Source of the DNA: Hydrogenophaga sp. SL48
GTDB taxonomy: Bacteria > Pseudomonadota > Gammaproteobacteria > Burkholderiales > Burkholderiaceae_C
Assembly (NCBI RefSeq): GCF_021729865.1
Contig: NZ_CP063400.1
Location: 434,001-498,000, forward strand
Direction of reading: 5' to 3'
DNA: 64,000 nt
Of this stretch, positions 31,089 through 39,206 are shown in pieces (position 1 is the stretch's first letter; each line of letters opens with the position of its first letter). Position numbers and translations under genes: made by a program. The notes under the pieces were generated by a model. That model worked only from the letters and a program-made list of their open reading frames with translations. It was not told the origin of the DNA and did not search any database.

Positions 31089-32867
31089 CTAGACATTGAG
31101 TGTCTCGATGTTCTTGCGCTTGTCGTGTTGCAGGTCGCGCAGCGCATCCCTGAGCCAGGCCATGTGCACCTGGGTATCGAGCTGCAGCTCGTGCCCGTCG
31201 TCGGGCAGCAGGGCGAGCACCACCTTGAACCGCAGCGAGGAACCGGTGGGCAGCTGATCGGACGGACGCAGCCCGCCGGCGACGATGGCGGTCGCGGCCG
31301 CCACGGCGTGGGCGGTGCGGACCGGGCCTTCCATGAGCAGGGCGAACAGGTTGTCGTCCACCCGCGCGGCGGTGTCCACGTCGCGCGCCACCGAGCGCAG
31401 CAGCGAGCCCGTGAGCACCAGCGCGCGATCGGCCACTTCCCGGCCGTGTTCGGCGTTGAACCACCCGTGGTTGTCCAGGGCGATCAGCAGCACCGCGTTC
31501 CTGTGCCGGTAGCGCTGCGCCCGCACGAGGCTGTCGTGCAGCCGCAAGGTGAAGTTGTGGCGGTTGGTCAGTCCGGTCAACGGCTCGGTGACCACCAGTG
31601 CCTTGGCGCGGGCTTGCGCCTCGTGTTGCAGGGATGAGCGCTGCAGCAGCCCGTAGATCAGCAGCGGCGCTTCGATCGCCGCCGCGATCACGGTGGCGTA
31701 CTGCGTCAGGAAGCCCGAAGAAATGAGGCCGAAGTTGCGCAGCACCGGCAGCGACCCAGCGAGCAGCACCGGCAGGATGCCCAGCGCGATCCAGCGCACC
31801 CAGCGGTCGCCCGTGCGCCAAGCGGCCCAGAGCATGGCGTAGACCACGATCAGGGTCAGGGTGCCGGCGGCCGTGAGGCTGTTGAAGCTGAGCTGTGTGG
31901 GGGCGATCACGTCCCAGGCGGTGACGATCAGGAACACGGCGGCCAGCGTGAGCGAGAGGCGGTCGAGCGAGCGGCCGATGCGGCGCGGCTGCACCACGTG
32001 GCGGACGAAGAGCAGGGCGGCCACGGCGGCCAGCGGCAGCAGCACGAACTCGGCCACGCTGTTCCAGCCCGCCGAATGGGGCCACAGGAACTGCCCGCCC
32101 ACCCCCATCGACGCCGCCAGCGACAGACCCAGCAGCGAGATGTAGATCGCGTAGGCCGCGAAGCTGGTGTCGCGAAACACCAGGGCGTTGGCCACCGCCA
32201 CCAGCACCAGCAGCAGGGCCATGCCGAAGTAGGCCCCCAGCAGGAACTGCTGCAGGATGCGCAGCTCGCGCAACTGGCTGTGGCTGTGGATCACGAGTTC
32301 GCCCGAAAACGGCACCCGCACGTGTTCGATGCGCACCCAGTAGGTCACCGGCGCGTCGGTGCGCGTGTCCAGGCCGAACACCGGGTAGCGGTCCGGGGAG
32401 GACCATTCGCTCACCGGCACATGGTCCCCCGCGCGCTGTTCGTGCCAGCTGCCATCCGCCAGGCGGTGGTAGAGGTTCACACGGTCGGTGCCCGAGCGCA
32501 TCAGCTCCAGTTCCCAGTGCGAGCGGCTGTCGCGCACCCAGGCATCAAAGCGGACCCACAGCACGCCGCGCTCGCCCAGGCGCACCCGGTGTGTGGCGCT
32601 GCGCAGGGCGAACGGCACGTCCGCCTGCTGCGCCTCCAGCTCCTGCACCGTCATCGTTCCGGTCGTGTCCACCCAGAACACGCTGTGCTGCGCCAGCGGC
32701 ACACTGACCATCCGGCCATCCAGCTCGATCGGCTGAAGCGGTGTGCCCGATGCCGGTGGCGCGGCCTGGACGAGTGAGCACCAGACCATGGCCAACGCCC
32801 ACAGGCCCAGCCGGCGCCAGCAGCGGGCGGTTGGGGTGCATCGGTGGAGTGCTTGTGTGTGGGTCAT
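31089..32867 (-). CDS. 7TMR-DISM receptor with degenerate GGDEF domain
   Basis: 592 residues. A signal peptide (LGLWALAMVWCSLVQA) is followed by a periplasmic 7TMR-DISM extracellular domain (~50-190), seven membrane segments (~200-400) and a C-terminal GGDEF-like domain (~425-570). The normal GGDEF/GGEEF signature is replaced by VDDNLF near residue 505, so it should not make c-di-GMP. It may bind nucleotide or partner with another protein. The start MTHTQALH (32867) was chosen just ahead of the signal peptide. Convergent with the phosphoesterase gene. Confidence 0.82.
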   Translation of the reverse strand: MTHTQALHRCTPTARCWRRLGLWALAMVWCSLVQAAPPASGTPLQPIELDGRMVSVPLAQHSVFWVDTTGTMTVQELEAQQADVPFALRSATHRVRLGERGVLWVRFDAWVRDSRSHWELELMRSGTDRVNLYHRLADGSWHEQRAGDHVPVSEWSSPDRYPVFGLDTRTDAPVTYWVRIEHVRVPFSGELVIHSHSQLRELRILQQFLLGAYFGMALLLVLVAVANALVFRDTSFAAYAIYISLLGLSLAASMGVGGQFLWPHSAGWNSVAEFVLLPLAAVAALLFVRHVVQPRRIGRSLDRLSLTLAAVFLIVTAWDVIAPTQLSFNSLTAAGTLTLIVVYAMLWAAWRTGDRWVRWIALGILPVLLAGSLPVLRNFGLISSGFLTQYATVIAAAIEAPLLIYGLLQRSSLQHEAQARAKALVVTEPLTGLTNRHNFTLRLHDSLVRAQRYRHRNAVLLIALDNHGWFNAEHGREVADRALVLTGSLLRSVARDVDTAARVDDNLFALLMEGPVRTAHAVAAATAIVAGGLRPSDQLPTGSSLRFKVVLALLPDDGHELQLDTQVHMAWLRDALRDLQHDKRKNIETLNV

Positions 32868-32972
32868 GACCCACCGATTGTGTCTCCCCGGCACAGGTGG
32901 CCGGCTGACACGGCCGGTAGGCCCGGTCGGGTGGGCCGCTTCATCGGTCCTTGCCCTGAATCGCACGCAAAG

Positions 32973-33007
32973 AAAAAAACCCCGGTCGGCGGGAGCCGGT
33001 CCGGGGT
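32973..33007 (-). terminator. Intrinsic terminator of rpoH
   Basis: Outer stem ACCCCGG/CCGGGGT (32979-33007) with a smaller CGGC/GCCG stem inside. On the minus strand seven T follow. It lies 23 bp after the rpoH stop. Confidence 0.85.
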
Positions 33008-33029
33008 CGTGCGTGGGCCGTGCGCGCGG

Positions 33030-33989
33030 TCAGGCGAATGCGGTGAGCGCCTTGCGCATCTTTTTCATGGCCGCCACCTCGATCTGGCGCACCCGCTCGG
33101 CGCTCACGCCGTACTCGGCCGCCAGCTCGTGCAGCGTCATGCCGCCCGAGCCGTCGTCGTTCACCTTGAGCCAACGCTCGGTCACGATGCGGCGCGAGCG
33201 CTCGTCGAGCTCGCCCATGGCGCGGGCCACGCCTTCGGTGGCGAGCGCGTCGCGTTCGGCCGATTCGAGCACGGCGGTCGGTTCGTGGGTCGCGTCGGCC
33301 AGGTAGGCGATGGGGCCGAAGCTGTCTTCGCCGTCGTCGCCCGGGCTCGGGTCCAGCACCACATCGCCGCCCGAGAGCCGGGTTTCCATCTCGCGCACCT
33401 CTTCGGGCTTGACCTTCAGGTCGCGCGCGACCAGATTGACCTCACCGTCGGAAAACGCTTCGCGGTGGGTGTCGCCGTCCAGCGCCTCGGAGCGAAACCC
33501 CTGCTTCATTGAGCGCAGGTTGAAGAACAGCTTGCGCTGGGCCTTGGTGGTTGCGACCTTGACCATGCGCCAGTTTTTCAGGATGTACTCGTGGATCTCG
33601 GCCTTGATCCAGTGCATGGCGTAGCTCACCAGGCGCACGCCCTGATCGGGGTCGAAGCGCTTCACGGCCTTCATCAGGCCGACGTTGCCTTCCTGGATCA
33701 GGTCGCCGTGAGGCAGGCCATAGCCCAGGTACTGGCGGGCGATGGATACCACCAGGCGCAAGTGCGACATCACCAGCTGACCAGCGGCGTCGAGGTCGTT
33801 GTGGTCGCGCAGGCGGCGCGCGGCGCTCTGCTCTTCCTCGAACGTCAGCAGCGGCATGCGGTTGACGGCGGAAATGTAGGCGTCGAGGTTGCCCAGCGCG
33901 GGCAGCGTCAGCGAACGGCTCGCCCACGGGCTGGCCGTGGCCAGGGTGGCGGACGGCAGCGCAACGGGTGTTATCAGGGATGTGGACAT
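33030..33989 (-). CDS. rpoH: Heat-shock sigma factor RpoH (sigma-32)
   Basis: 319 residues. It directs RNA polymerase to heat-shock promoters. Region 2 contains GYGLPHGDLIQEGNVGLMKA and the RpoH box QRKLFFNLRSMKQGF, which is specific to sigma-32. Region 4 ends with YGVSAERVRQIEVAAMKKMR. ATG 33989 follows GGAGGG. A perfect CIRCE element 38 bp upstream overlaps the likely promoter, so HrcA should repress rpoH. That couples the two heat-shock systems. A terminator follows. Confidence 0.96.
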   Translation of the reverse strand: MSTSLITPVALPSATLATASPWASRSLTLPALGNLDAYISAVNRMPLLTFEEEQSAARRLRDHNDLDAAGQLVMSHLRLVVSIARQYLGYGLPHGDLIQEGNVGLMKAVKRFDPDQGVRLVSYAMHWIKAEIHEYILKNWRMVKVATTKAQRKLFFNLRSMKQGFRSEALDGDTHREAFSDGEVNLVARDLKVKPEEVREMETRLSGGDVVLDPSPGDDGEDSFGPIAYLADATHEPTAVLESAERDALATEGVARAMGELDERSRRIVTERWLKVNDDGSGGMTLHELAAEYGVSAERVRQIEVAAMKKMRKALTAFA

Positions 33990-34026
33990 GTAGAAGGACC
34001 CTCCTCTGGTTGGTCTTGCACAAATA

Positions 34027-34053
34027 TTAGCACTCTCTGTGAGTGAGTGCTAA
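34027..34053. promoter_or_regulatory. CIRCE element (HrcA operator) upstream of rpoH
   Basis: TTAGCACTC, nine bases, GAGTGCTAA: an exact match to the CIRCE consensus. The minus-strand -10 candidate TAATAT overlaps its rpoH-proximal arm. A further 9-bp hairpin (34063-34090) lies upstream, in the selD-rpoH gap. Confidence 0.93.
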
Positions 34054-34254
34054 AGCAAAGGTTCCATCCCCGTGATGTCCTGGGGATGGACAACCTCTCC
34101 GTTTTTCGTTGCTGTTCATAAACACAGTGTCTTGCGGGTCTCACCGGGCGTCGGGGGCATCACCATGGATCCAGGCACACCCGATCGACCGTGGATCTGC
34201 AAGGCGTTGATCTGAAAAGAGATTTTTCAGGGCTCCAAGCCTGGAACTCCCGAG

Positions 34255-36540
34255 TCACGGGGTCAGCACCACCGGCTCCAGCGCGTCCGACGCACCGCAG
34301 ATGCGGCCGATGGCTGCGGTCTGCGGGTAGCCCGCGGCCTTGAGGGCGCGGATGCAGTCGGCCGCCCGGTCGGCCGGCACGCTCGCCAGCAGGCCGCCGG
34401 CCGTCTGCGGGTCGAACAGCAGCGGGTAGCGCGGGTCTTTCACGAAGTCTTCGGCGTTGCGCAGCGCGCGGCGCAGGCGCACATTGGCCGGCTGCAGCGA
34501 ACTGACGATGCCCGCCTCGACGCATTCCACCGCGCCGTCGAGCAAGGGCAGGGCGCTCAGCTGCAGCTCGGCGTCCACGCCCGAGGGGCGCGTCATTTCC
34601 ACCAGGTGCCCGAGCAGGCCGAAGCCGGTCAGGTCGGTGCAGGCGGTGGCGCCGTGCTGGCGCAGGATGCGGGCGCCGGCCTGGTTGGACACGACCATCG
34701 ATTTCAGCGCGGCGTCGATCCAGCGGCCTTTGGCCGCGTGCCGCGCGTGGGCCGCGAACAGCGTGCCGGTGCCGATGGGTTTGCTGAGCAGCAGCACGTC
34801 GCCGGGCAACATGCCGCCCTTGCGCATGACGCCGTCCATCTGCTCGTCGATCAGGCCGTTGATGGCGAAGCCCAGCGCCAGCTCGCGCCCCTCGCCGGTG
34901 TGGCCCCCGACCAGGGCACACCCCGCGGCGTTGAGCACCTCGACCGCGCCGGTCATCATCTGCAGCAGCAGGTCTTCCACTTTGGCTTCCAGGCCCGGTG
35001 GCACGGTGGCGATGGCCGTGGCGGACTGCGGCTCGGCGCCCATGGCGAAGATGTCGCCCAGCGCGTGGTTGGCCGCGACCTGGCCGAACAGGTAAGGGTC
35101 GTCGATGAAGCTGCGGAAGAAGTCCACCGTGTGCACCATGGCCTTGCCCGGCGGCACGCGCACCACGGCGGCGTCGTCGGGGGCGTGCAGCCCGATCAGC
35201 ACGTCGTCGCGCTCGACCGGCTGCAGGCTACCGAGCGCGCGGGTCAGGATGCTGGCGCCCACCTTGGCGCCGCATCCGCCGCAGCGCATGGCGATGGCCG
35301 AGATGGCCTGGCGCGATTCTTCGGCGCTGAGCACCAGGCTGCTGGTGGGCGCAGCCGCTGCCGGGCTGGCATCGGCCATGACCGGTAGCTCGGTGAACTT
35401 GCGCATGAAGCGGCGGTCGATCCAGTCCTTCCAGGTCCAGACCCAGTTTCCGGCAAAGCCGATGGCGCCGCGCGAGGCCACGGCGCAGCGGTCGCCGGTG
35501 GAGATCAGCGCCAGCCAGCGTTGCTGCGGGTTGTAGGCCACCAGGGGCTGGCCGCGCAGGCTCAGGCGCAGGTTTTTCGCCAGCGGCGGGCCCATGCGCA
35601 CCGCGAACACACCGGCCTTCTCCAGCGGGCGGGCCGTGAACGAGGCCACGTCACCCGCGGCAAAGATCTTCGGGTCGTCCAGCGTCTGCAGTTGTTGATT
35701 GACCTGGATGAACCCATGTTCATCGAGCGCCAGGCCGGTGCCTTGCAGCCAGACCGGGCCACCGGCCTGCGTGACCCACAGGGTCTCGTCGGCGTCGAAG
35801 GTGCGGCCGTCCTGCGTGTGCAGGCAACCGGGTGAGACCTGGTTCACCTCGGCGCGGGTGTGCACGGCCACGTGGCGTTCTTTGAGCACGCGGGCAAAGC
35901 GCGCGCGCACCCCGGGGTTGTGTGTCGGCAGGAGGGTATCGCCCGCCGTGAGCAGGACGAAGCGCAGCAGATCGGGGCTTTTGCCCAGGGTGTGCAGTTC
36001 CTGGCGCAGCCGGTACTGCACCGACAGCACCAGCTCCACACCGCCCGCGCCGCCGCCCACCACGGCGATCGTGAATCGGCTGTGCAGCGCGCGCACGCGG
36101 TCCAGCAGCTGCAGCCAGCGCTGGTTGAAATGGGCGATGGGCTTGACCGGCACGGTGTGCGCCCGCGCGCCGTCCACCTGGCGCACATTGGGCGTGGAGC
36201 CGGTGTTGATGGACAGCAGGTCGTAGGGCACCGAAGGCCGGTCGCGCAGCAGCACGCGCTGGTTGGCCCGGTCCAGGCCGGTCACTTCGCCGTGGATGAA
36301 GCGCGCCCCGGCGAACGCCGCCAGGCGGCCCAGGTCGATGTGCACGTCGTCAAAGCTGTAGTGGCCCGAGATGTAGCCGGGCAACATGCCGGAGTAGGGC
36401 GTGTCGATGTCGGTGCAGATGAGCGTGATGCGCAGGCCGGGCTCGGGCTGCATGGCGAGCATGCGCAAGACGACCACGTGGCTGTGGCCGCCGCCGACGA
36501 GCACCAGGTCGCGCAGGATGGGTTGTTCGGACGCTTGCAT
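34255..36540 (-). CDS. selD: Fusion of NAD(P)/FAD oxidoreductase and selenide water dikinase
   Basis: 761 residues. Residues ~1-375 are an NDH-2-like pyridine-nucleotide oxidoreductase with VGGGHSHVVVLRML at the N terminus and VVGGGAGGVELVLS near 150. Residues ~405-761 are SelD, which makes selenophosphate from selenide and ATP. Its active residue lies in MRCGGCGAK (near 422) and is Cys, not selenocysteine. Fusions of this kind are known in proteobacteria and cyanobacteria; the redox half may supply reduced selenium. selA, selB, tRNA-Sec and selU are not in the window. Divergent from the SOS cassette. Confidence 0.92.
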   Translation of the reverse strand: MQASEQPILRDLVLVGGGHSHVVVLRMLAMQPEPGLRITLICTDIDTPYSGMLPGYISGHYSFDDVHIDLGRLAAFAGARFIHGEVTGLDRANQRVLLRDRPSVPYDLLSINTGSTPNVRQVDGARAHTVPVKPIAHFNQRWLQLLDRVRALHSRFTIAVVGGGAGGVELVLSVQYRLRQELHTLGKSPDLLRFVLLTAGDTLLPTHNPGVRARFARVLKERHVAVHTRAEVNQVSPGCLHTQDGRTFDADETLWVTQAGGPVWLQGTGLALDEHGFIQVNQQLQTLDDPKIFAAGDVASFTARPLEKAGVFAVRMGPPLAKNLRLSLRGQPLVAYNPQQRWLALISTGDRCAVASRGAIGFAGNWVWTWKDWIDRRFMRKFTELPVMADASPAAAAPTSSLVLSAEESRQAISAIAMRCGGCGAKVGASILTRALGSLQPVERDDVLIGLHAPDDAAVVRVPPGKAMVHTVDFFRSFIDDPYLFGQVAANHALGDIFAMGAEPQSATAIATVPPGLEAKVEDLLLQMMTGAVEVLNAAGCALVGGHTGEGRELALGFAINGLIDEQMDGVMRKGGMLPGDVLLLSKPIGTGTLFAAHARHAAKGRWIDAALKSMVVSNQAGARILRQHGATACTDLTGFGLLGHLVEMTRPSGVDAELQLSALPLLDGAVECVEAGIVSSLQPANVRLRRALRNAEDFVKDPRYPLLFDPQTAGGLLASVPADRAADCIRALKAAGYPQTAAIGRICGASDALEPVVLTP

Positions 36541-36639
36541 GGTCAGAGTCTAGAGGGTGGGGCGATGGGCTGTGTGCCCGGGAGCTTGGGGACGGGCCAG
36601 GGTGAGCCATCGGTCGTTTTTCCGCACAGCGGGAATCGA

Positions 36640-36668
36640 TTGCCACGATGGCTGTATTTATGTACAGT
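36640..36668 (+). promoter_or_regulatory. Promoter of the SOS mutagenesis cassette
   Basis: TTGCCA (36640-36645), a 17-nt spacer, TACAGT (36663-36668). The LexA box occupies the spacer and -10. The start site would be near 36675, which is the A of the small ORF's ATG. Confidence 0.5.
36652..36667. promoter_or_regulatory. LexA (SOS) box
   Basis: CTGTATTTATGTACAG fits CTG-N10-CAG with CTGT and ACAG ends and an AT-rich centre. It controls imuA-imuB-dnaE2, as is usual for these cassettes, though it lies 265 bp before imuA. Confidence 0.85.
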
Positions 36669-36674
36669 GTTCGA

Positions 36675-36779
36675 ATGCAAGCACCCCATCTGTCCATGAC
36701 CGTCCGGTTCCGTCAGCACTATCACCCGCGCCGATTCCAGATCCCTTCGATCCTGAGCCAGTTCTGGCGCTGGGTGTGA
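36675..36779 (+). CDS. Possible 34-residue leader ORF in the SOS cassette
   Basis: ATG eight bases after the LexA box. The peptide is basic and aromatic: MQAPHLSMTVRFRQHYHPRR then a hydrophobic tail ending FWRWV. The predicted transcript would start on or next to its ATG, so it would be leaderless. I do not recognise it. It could be a leader peptide, a small SOS effector or chance. Confidence 0.3.
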   Translation: MQAPHLSMTVRFRQHYHPRRFQIPSILSQFWRWV

Positions 36780-36814
36780 GCCCGGTATCGAGTGGCGGGA
36801 AGTTCGGGGCGCTG

Positions 36815-36839
36815 CGAGGGAGCCGCACAGGCTCCCTCG
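36815..36839 (+). repeat. Perfect hairpin in the imuA leader
   Basis: CGAGGGAGCC-GCACA-GGCTCCCTCG, a 10-bp stem with a 5-nt loop and no T-run. A GGCC-TTTG-GGCC hairpin follows near 36857. The 390-bp gap 36541-36931 thus holds the LexA box, the small ORF and these hairpins. Confidence 0.6.
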
Positions 36840-36931
36840 AGAACCGGGGGGTGAACGGCCTTTGGGCCGGAGCTCCTCTGCCCTGGAATCCGTTGAATGT
36901 TTCAGCCCCTCCCTGTCATGAACCGACGCCC

Positions 36932-37789
36932 ATGAACACCTTGCTGTCCGGCGCCACCGATGACCTGTCGGGTGCGCTGGCGTGTCCTTCTCCCCGCCCG
37001 GCCTGCGCGCCGCGTGGGTTGCCGCCCGCCGTGGCGGCCGCGCTGTGGCGCGCCGACCAGCTGGGCAGCCCGGTGGCGGCCACCTGGTCCAGCGGCTTCG
37101 AGGCGCTGGACGCGGTTTTGCCCGGTGGCGGCTGGCCGGGTCACAGCGTCACCGAACTGTTGAGCGCCCAGAGTGGCACGCTGGAATGGCGGCTGCTCGG
37201 GCCGCTGCTGCGCCAGGTGTGCGCCGCCGGGCGCAGCGTGGTGCTGGTCGGGCCACCCCGGCCGCCGCACCCGCCGGGCCTGCGGCTGGACGGCATCGCC
37301 GAGCAGCAACTGGTCTGGGTGATGGCCGAAACGCCGGCCGAGCGTCTGTGGGCCACCGAACAGCTGGTCAAAGCCAACGCCTGTGGTGCGCTCATCGCCT
37401 GGCTGCCGCAGGTGCGCGCCGAGCAGGTGCGCCGCCTGCAGGTGCTGGCCGCAGGCTGTGCCGGCCCGGTGTTCTTGTGCCGGCCCGCCACGGCGGCCCG
37501 CGAATCGTCGGCCGCGCCGCTGCGCCTGCTGGCCCGCGTGGGGGCCGACTGGGAACTGCTGGTCGACGTGTTCAAGCGCAAAGGCCCGCCGCTGGAAACC
37601 ACGCTGCACCTGCCCTCGGTGCCCGGTGGCCTGCAGGCCATCCTGACGCCGCGGCTGCAGAAGCCCAGCACCCTGGTGCCGCGTGACCCGGCGCCGCAGA
37701 CCGCCCCGCTCCCTCTTCCCAGTGAGGCCGGCCATGCTCTGGTCAGCACTCCGGCTGCCGGCACCCGACGACACCGCCTCGCCCACTGA
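36932..37789 (+). CDS. imuA: Translesion synthesis accessory protein ImuA
   Basis: 285 residues, a RecA/SulA-like fold lacking an intact Walker A. FEALDAVLPGGGWPGHSVTELL (in parts, near 55-75) resembles the start of the RecA core. ImuA helps the ImuB-DnaE2 mutasome copy damaged DNA. I placed the start at MNTLLSGAT; the frame is open far upstream but that includes the LexA region. Its 3' end overlaps imuB by 56 bp in another frame. LexA-controlled. Confidence 0.88.
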   Translation: MNTLLSGATDDLSGALACPSPRPACAPRGLPPAVAAALWRADQLGSPVAATWSSGFEALDAVLPGGGWPGHSVTELLSAQSGTLEWRLLGPLLRQVCAAGRSVVLVGPPRPPHPPGLRLDGIAEQQLVWVMAETPAERLWATEQLVKANACGALIAWLPQVRAEQVRRLQVLAAGCAGPVFLCRPATAARESSAAPLRLLARVGADWELLVDVFKRKGPPLETTLHLPSVPGGLQAILTPRLQKPSTLVPRDPAPQTAPLPLPSEAGHALVSTPAAGTRRHRLAH

Positions 37790-39038
37790 CGCGGCGCTGC
37801 AGGCGCTGGCGATCTGGGCACTTCAATTCACGCCCCGGGTTGCTGTCGCTGACGAAGCCGTGGTCATGGAGCTGGCCGCGAGCGTGCGCCTGTTTGGCGG
37901 CTGGCACGCGCTGCGGGAGCGTGTGGTCTCGGACGCTGCCGAGCTGGGGGTGAGCCAGGTCGCCTGGGCGCCCAACAGCCTGGCCGCGCTGGCGCTGGCG
38001 CGCGCGGGTGTGGAAAACGGCTTTTGCCAACCGCTGAACGGCTTGCTCGATGCCCTGCCCATGGACACGCTCAGCGCCGTGTGCCCGCACCGGCTCACGC
38101 TCGCGCACATCGGCTGCCGAACGCTGGGCGATGTGCGGCGCCTGCCGCGCGGTGGCGTCGGCCGGCGCTTTGACAAGCAGCTGCTCGCCGCGCTCGACCA
38201 GGCCTATGGCCGCGCGCCCGAAGTGCACCGCTGGATCGCGCTGCCCGAGCGCTTCGCGCAGCGGCTGGAACTGATGTTCCGCGTGGACGACGCGACGGCC
38301 CTGCTGTTCGGCGCGCGCCGCCTGCTGCTGGCGCTGTGTGGCTGGCTCGCCGCGCGCCACAGCGGCACCACCGCCTTCACGTTGCACTGGGCGCACGACG
38401 CCATGCGCGCGAAATCGGCGGGCGATGGTGGTTGCCTCACCGTGCGCACGGCCGAGCCCACGCGCCACCTGGAGCACCTCTGCCGCCTGCTCGGCGAGCA
38501 CCTGGCCCGGGTGGAACTGCTGGCCCCGGTGGGCGATCTGCAACTGGTGGCCGACGAGGTGATGCCGCTGGAAGAAAAGAGCGCCTCCTGGCTGCCCGAC
38601 GACAACGCGGGCGGCGAGACGCTGCCCCTGGTGCTGGAGCGCATCGCCGCCCGCCTGGGCCCGCAGCGCGTGGTGCGCCCGGTGCTGTGCGAAGACCACC
38701 GGCCCGAGTGGATGTGCCGCTGGCAACCGGCGCCCGAACCCCTGCCCCGAAAGCCCGCCACGGTCAGCGAGCTGCCACAGCCCGGCTTCATCCTGAGCGC
38801 ACCGCTCAAGTTGCTGGTGCGCGCCAACCGGCCGTATTATCAGGGCGAACTGCAATTGCTCGCCGGCCCGCAGCGGGTGGAAGGCGGCTGGTGGGACCGG
38901 GATGAAGCCGCCGGGCAGATCCGCAACGTGGTGCGCGACTACTGGGTCGCTCAGTCGGCGCACGCGGGCGTGTTGTGGGTGTTCCAGACGCGGCTGGACG
39001 AGTCGCCTGCGTGGTTCTTGCATGGAATATTTGCCTGA
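37734..39038 (+). CDS. imuB: Y-family polymerase-like protein ImuB
   Basis: 434 residues. ImuB keeps the Y-family fold but lacks the catalytic acidic triad; it recruits DnaE2 to the beta clamp. LPMDTLSAVCPHRLTLAHIG-like residues (~105-125) are the helix-hairpin-helix region, and FILSAPLKLLVRANRPYYQG is the conserved C-terminal stretch. Start ATG 37734 (MLWSALRLPA). Its TGA is followed directly by CCCCC of a palindromic element. Confidence 0.9.
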   Translation: MLWSALRLPAPDDTASPTDAALQALAIWALQFTPRVAVADEAVVMELAASVRLFGGWHALRERVVSDAAELGVSQVAWAPNSLAALALARAGVENGFCQPLNGLLDALPMDTLSAVCPHRLTLAHIGCRTLGDVRRLPRGGVGRRFDKQLLAALDQAYGRAPEVHRWIALPERFAQRLELMFRVDDATALLFGARRLLLALCGWLAARHSGTTAFTLHWAHDAMRAKSAGDGGCLTVRTAEPTRHLEHLCRLLGEHLARVELLAPVGDLQLVADEVMPLEEKSASWLPDDNAGGETLPLVLERIAARLGPQRVVRPVLCEDHRPEWMCRWQPAPEPLPRKPATVSELPQPGFILSAPLKLLVRANRPYYQGELQLLAGPQRVEGGWWDRDEAAGQIRNVVRDYWVAQSAHAGVLWVFQTRLDESPAWFLHGIFA

Positions 39039-39126
39039 CCCCCACCGCGCTGCGCGCGACCCCCTTCCAGGGGGCGGCACTGGCCGTCCGGCAAAGCCGG
39101 CCCGGCGGTGCCCTGGGTCGCTCCCC
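39039..39126 (+). repeat. GC-rich palindromic element, copy 5 (after imuB)
   Basis: Begins CCCCCACCGCGC directly after the imuB TGA, then GACCCCCTTCCAGGGGGCGG and GGCCGTCCGGC/GCCGGCCCGGCGG. Closest relative in the window is the copy at 30951-31033. Confidence 0.85.
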
Positions 39127-39144
39127 CTCTGCCCGGAGCACGTG

Positions 39145-39189
39145 CCTGACCCCTTCCCCCTCTGGGGGAAGGCAGGGATGGGGGCTGGC
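39145..39189 (+). repeat. Second palindromic family, copy 1 (imuB-dnaE2 gap)
   Basis: CCTGACCCCTTCCCCC, CTCTGGGGGAAGGCAGG, then GATGGGGGCTGGCC. Same length and layout as 41619-41663 inside dnaE2. Confidence 0.7.
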
Positions 39190-39206
39190 CTGCGAGGGAG
39201 CTACCC

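Noticed and set aside
34063..34090. 9-bp hairpin upstream of rpoH as an RNA thermometer
   Set aside because: It lies upstream of the CIRCE element and the likely start site, so it would not be in the rpoH mRNA, and it does not mask a ribosome site.
35260..35290. Selenocysteine codon in selD
   Set aside because: The frame is open with Cys codons in the active loop; no in-frame TGA is present.
36557..36931. Upstream extension of imuA to 410 residues
   Set aside because: It would start before the LexA box and the promoter; ImuA similarity begins at the ATG at 36932.
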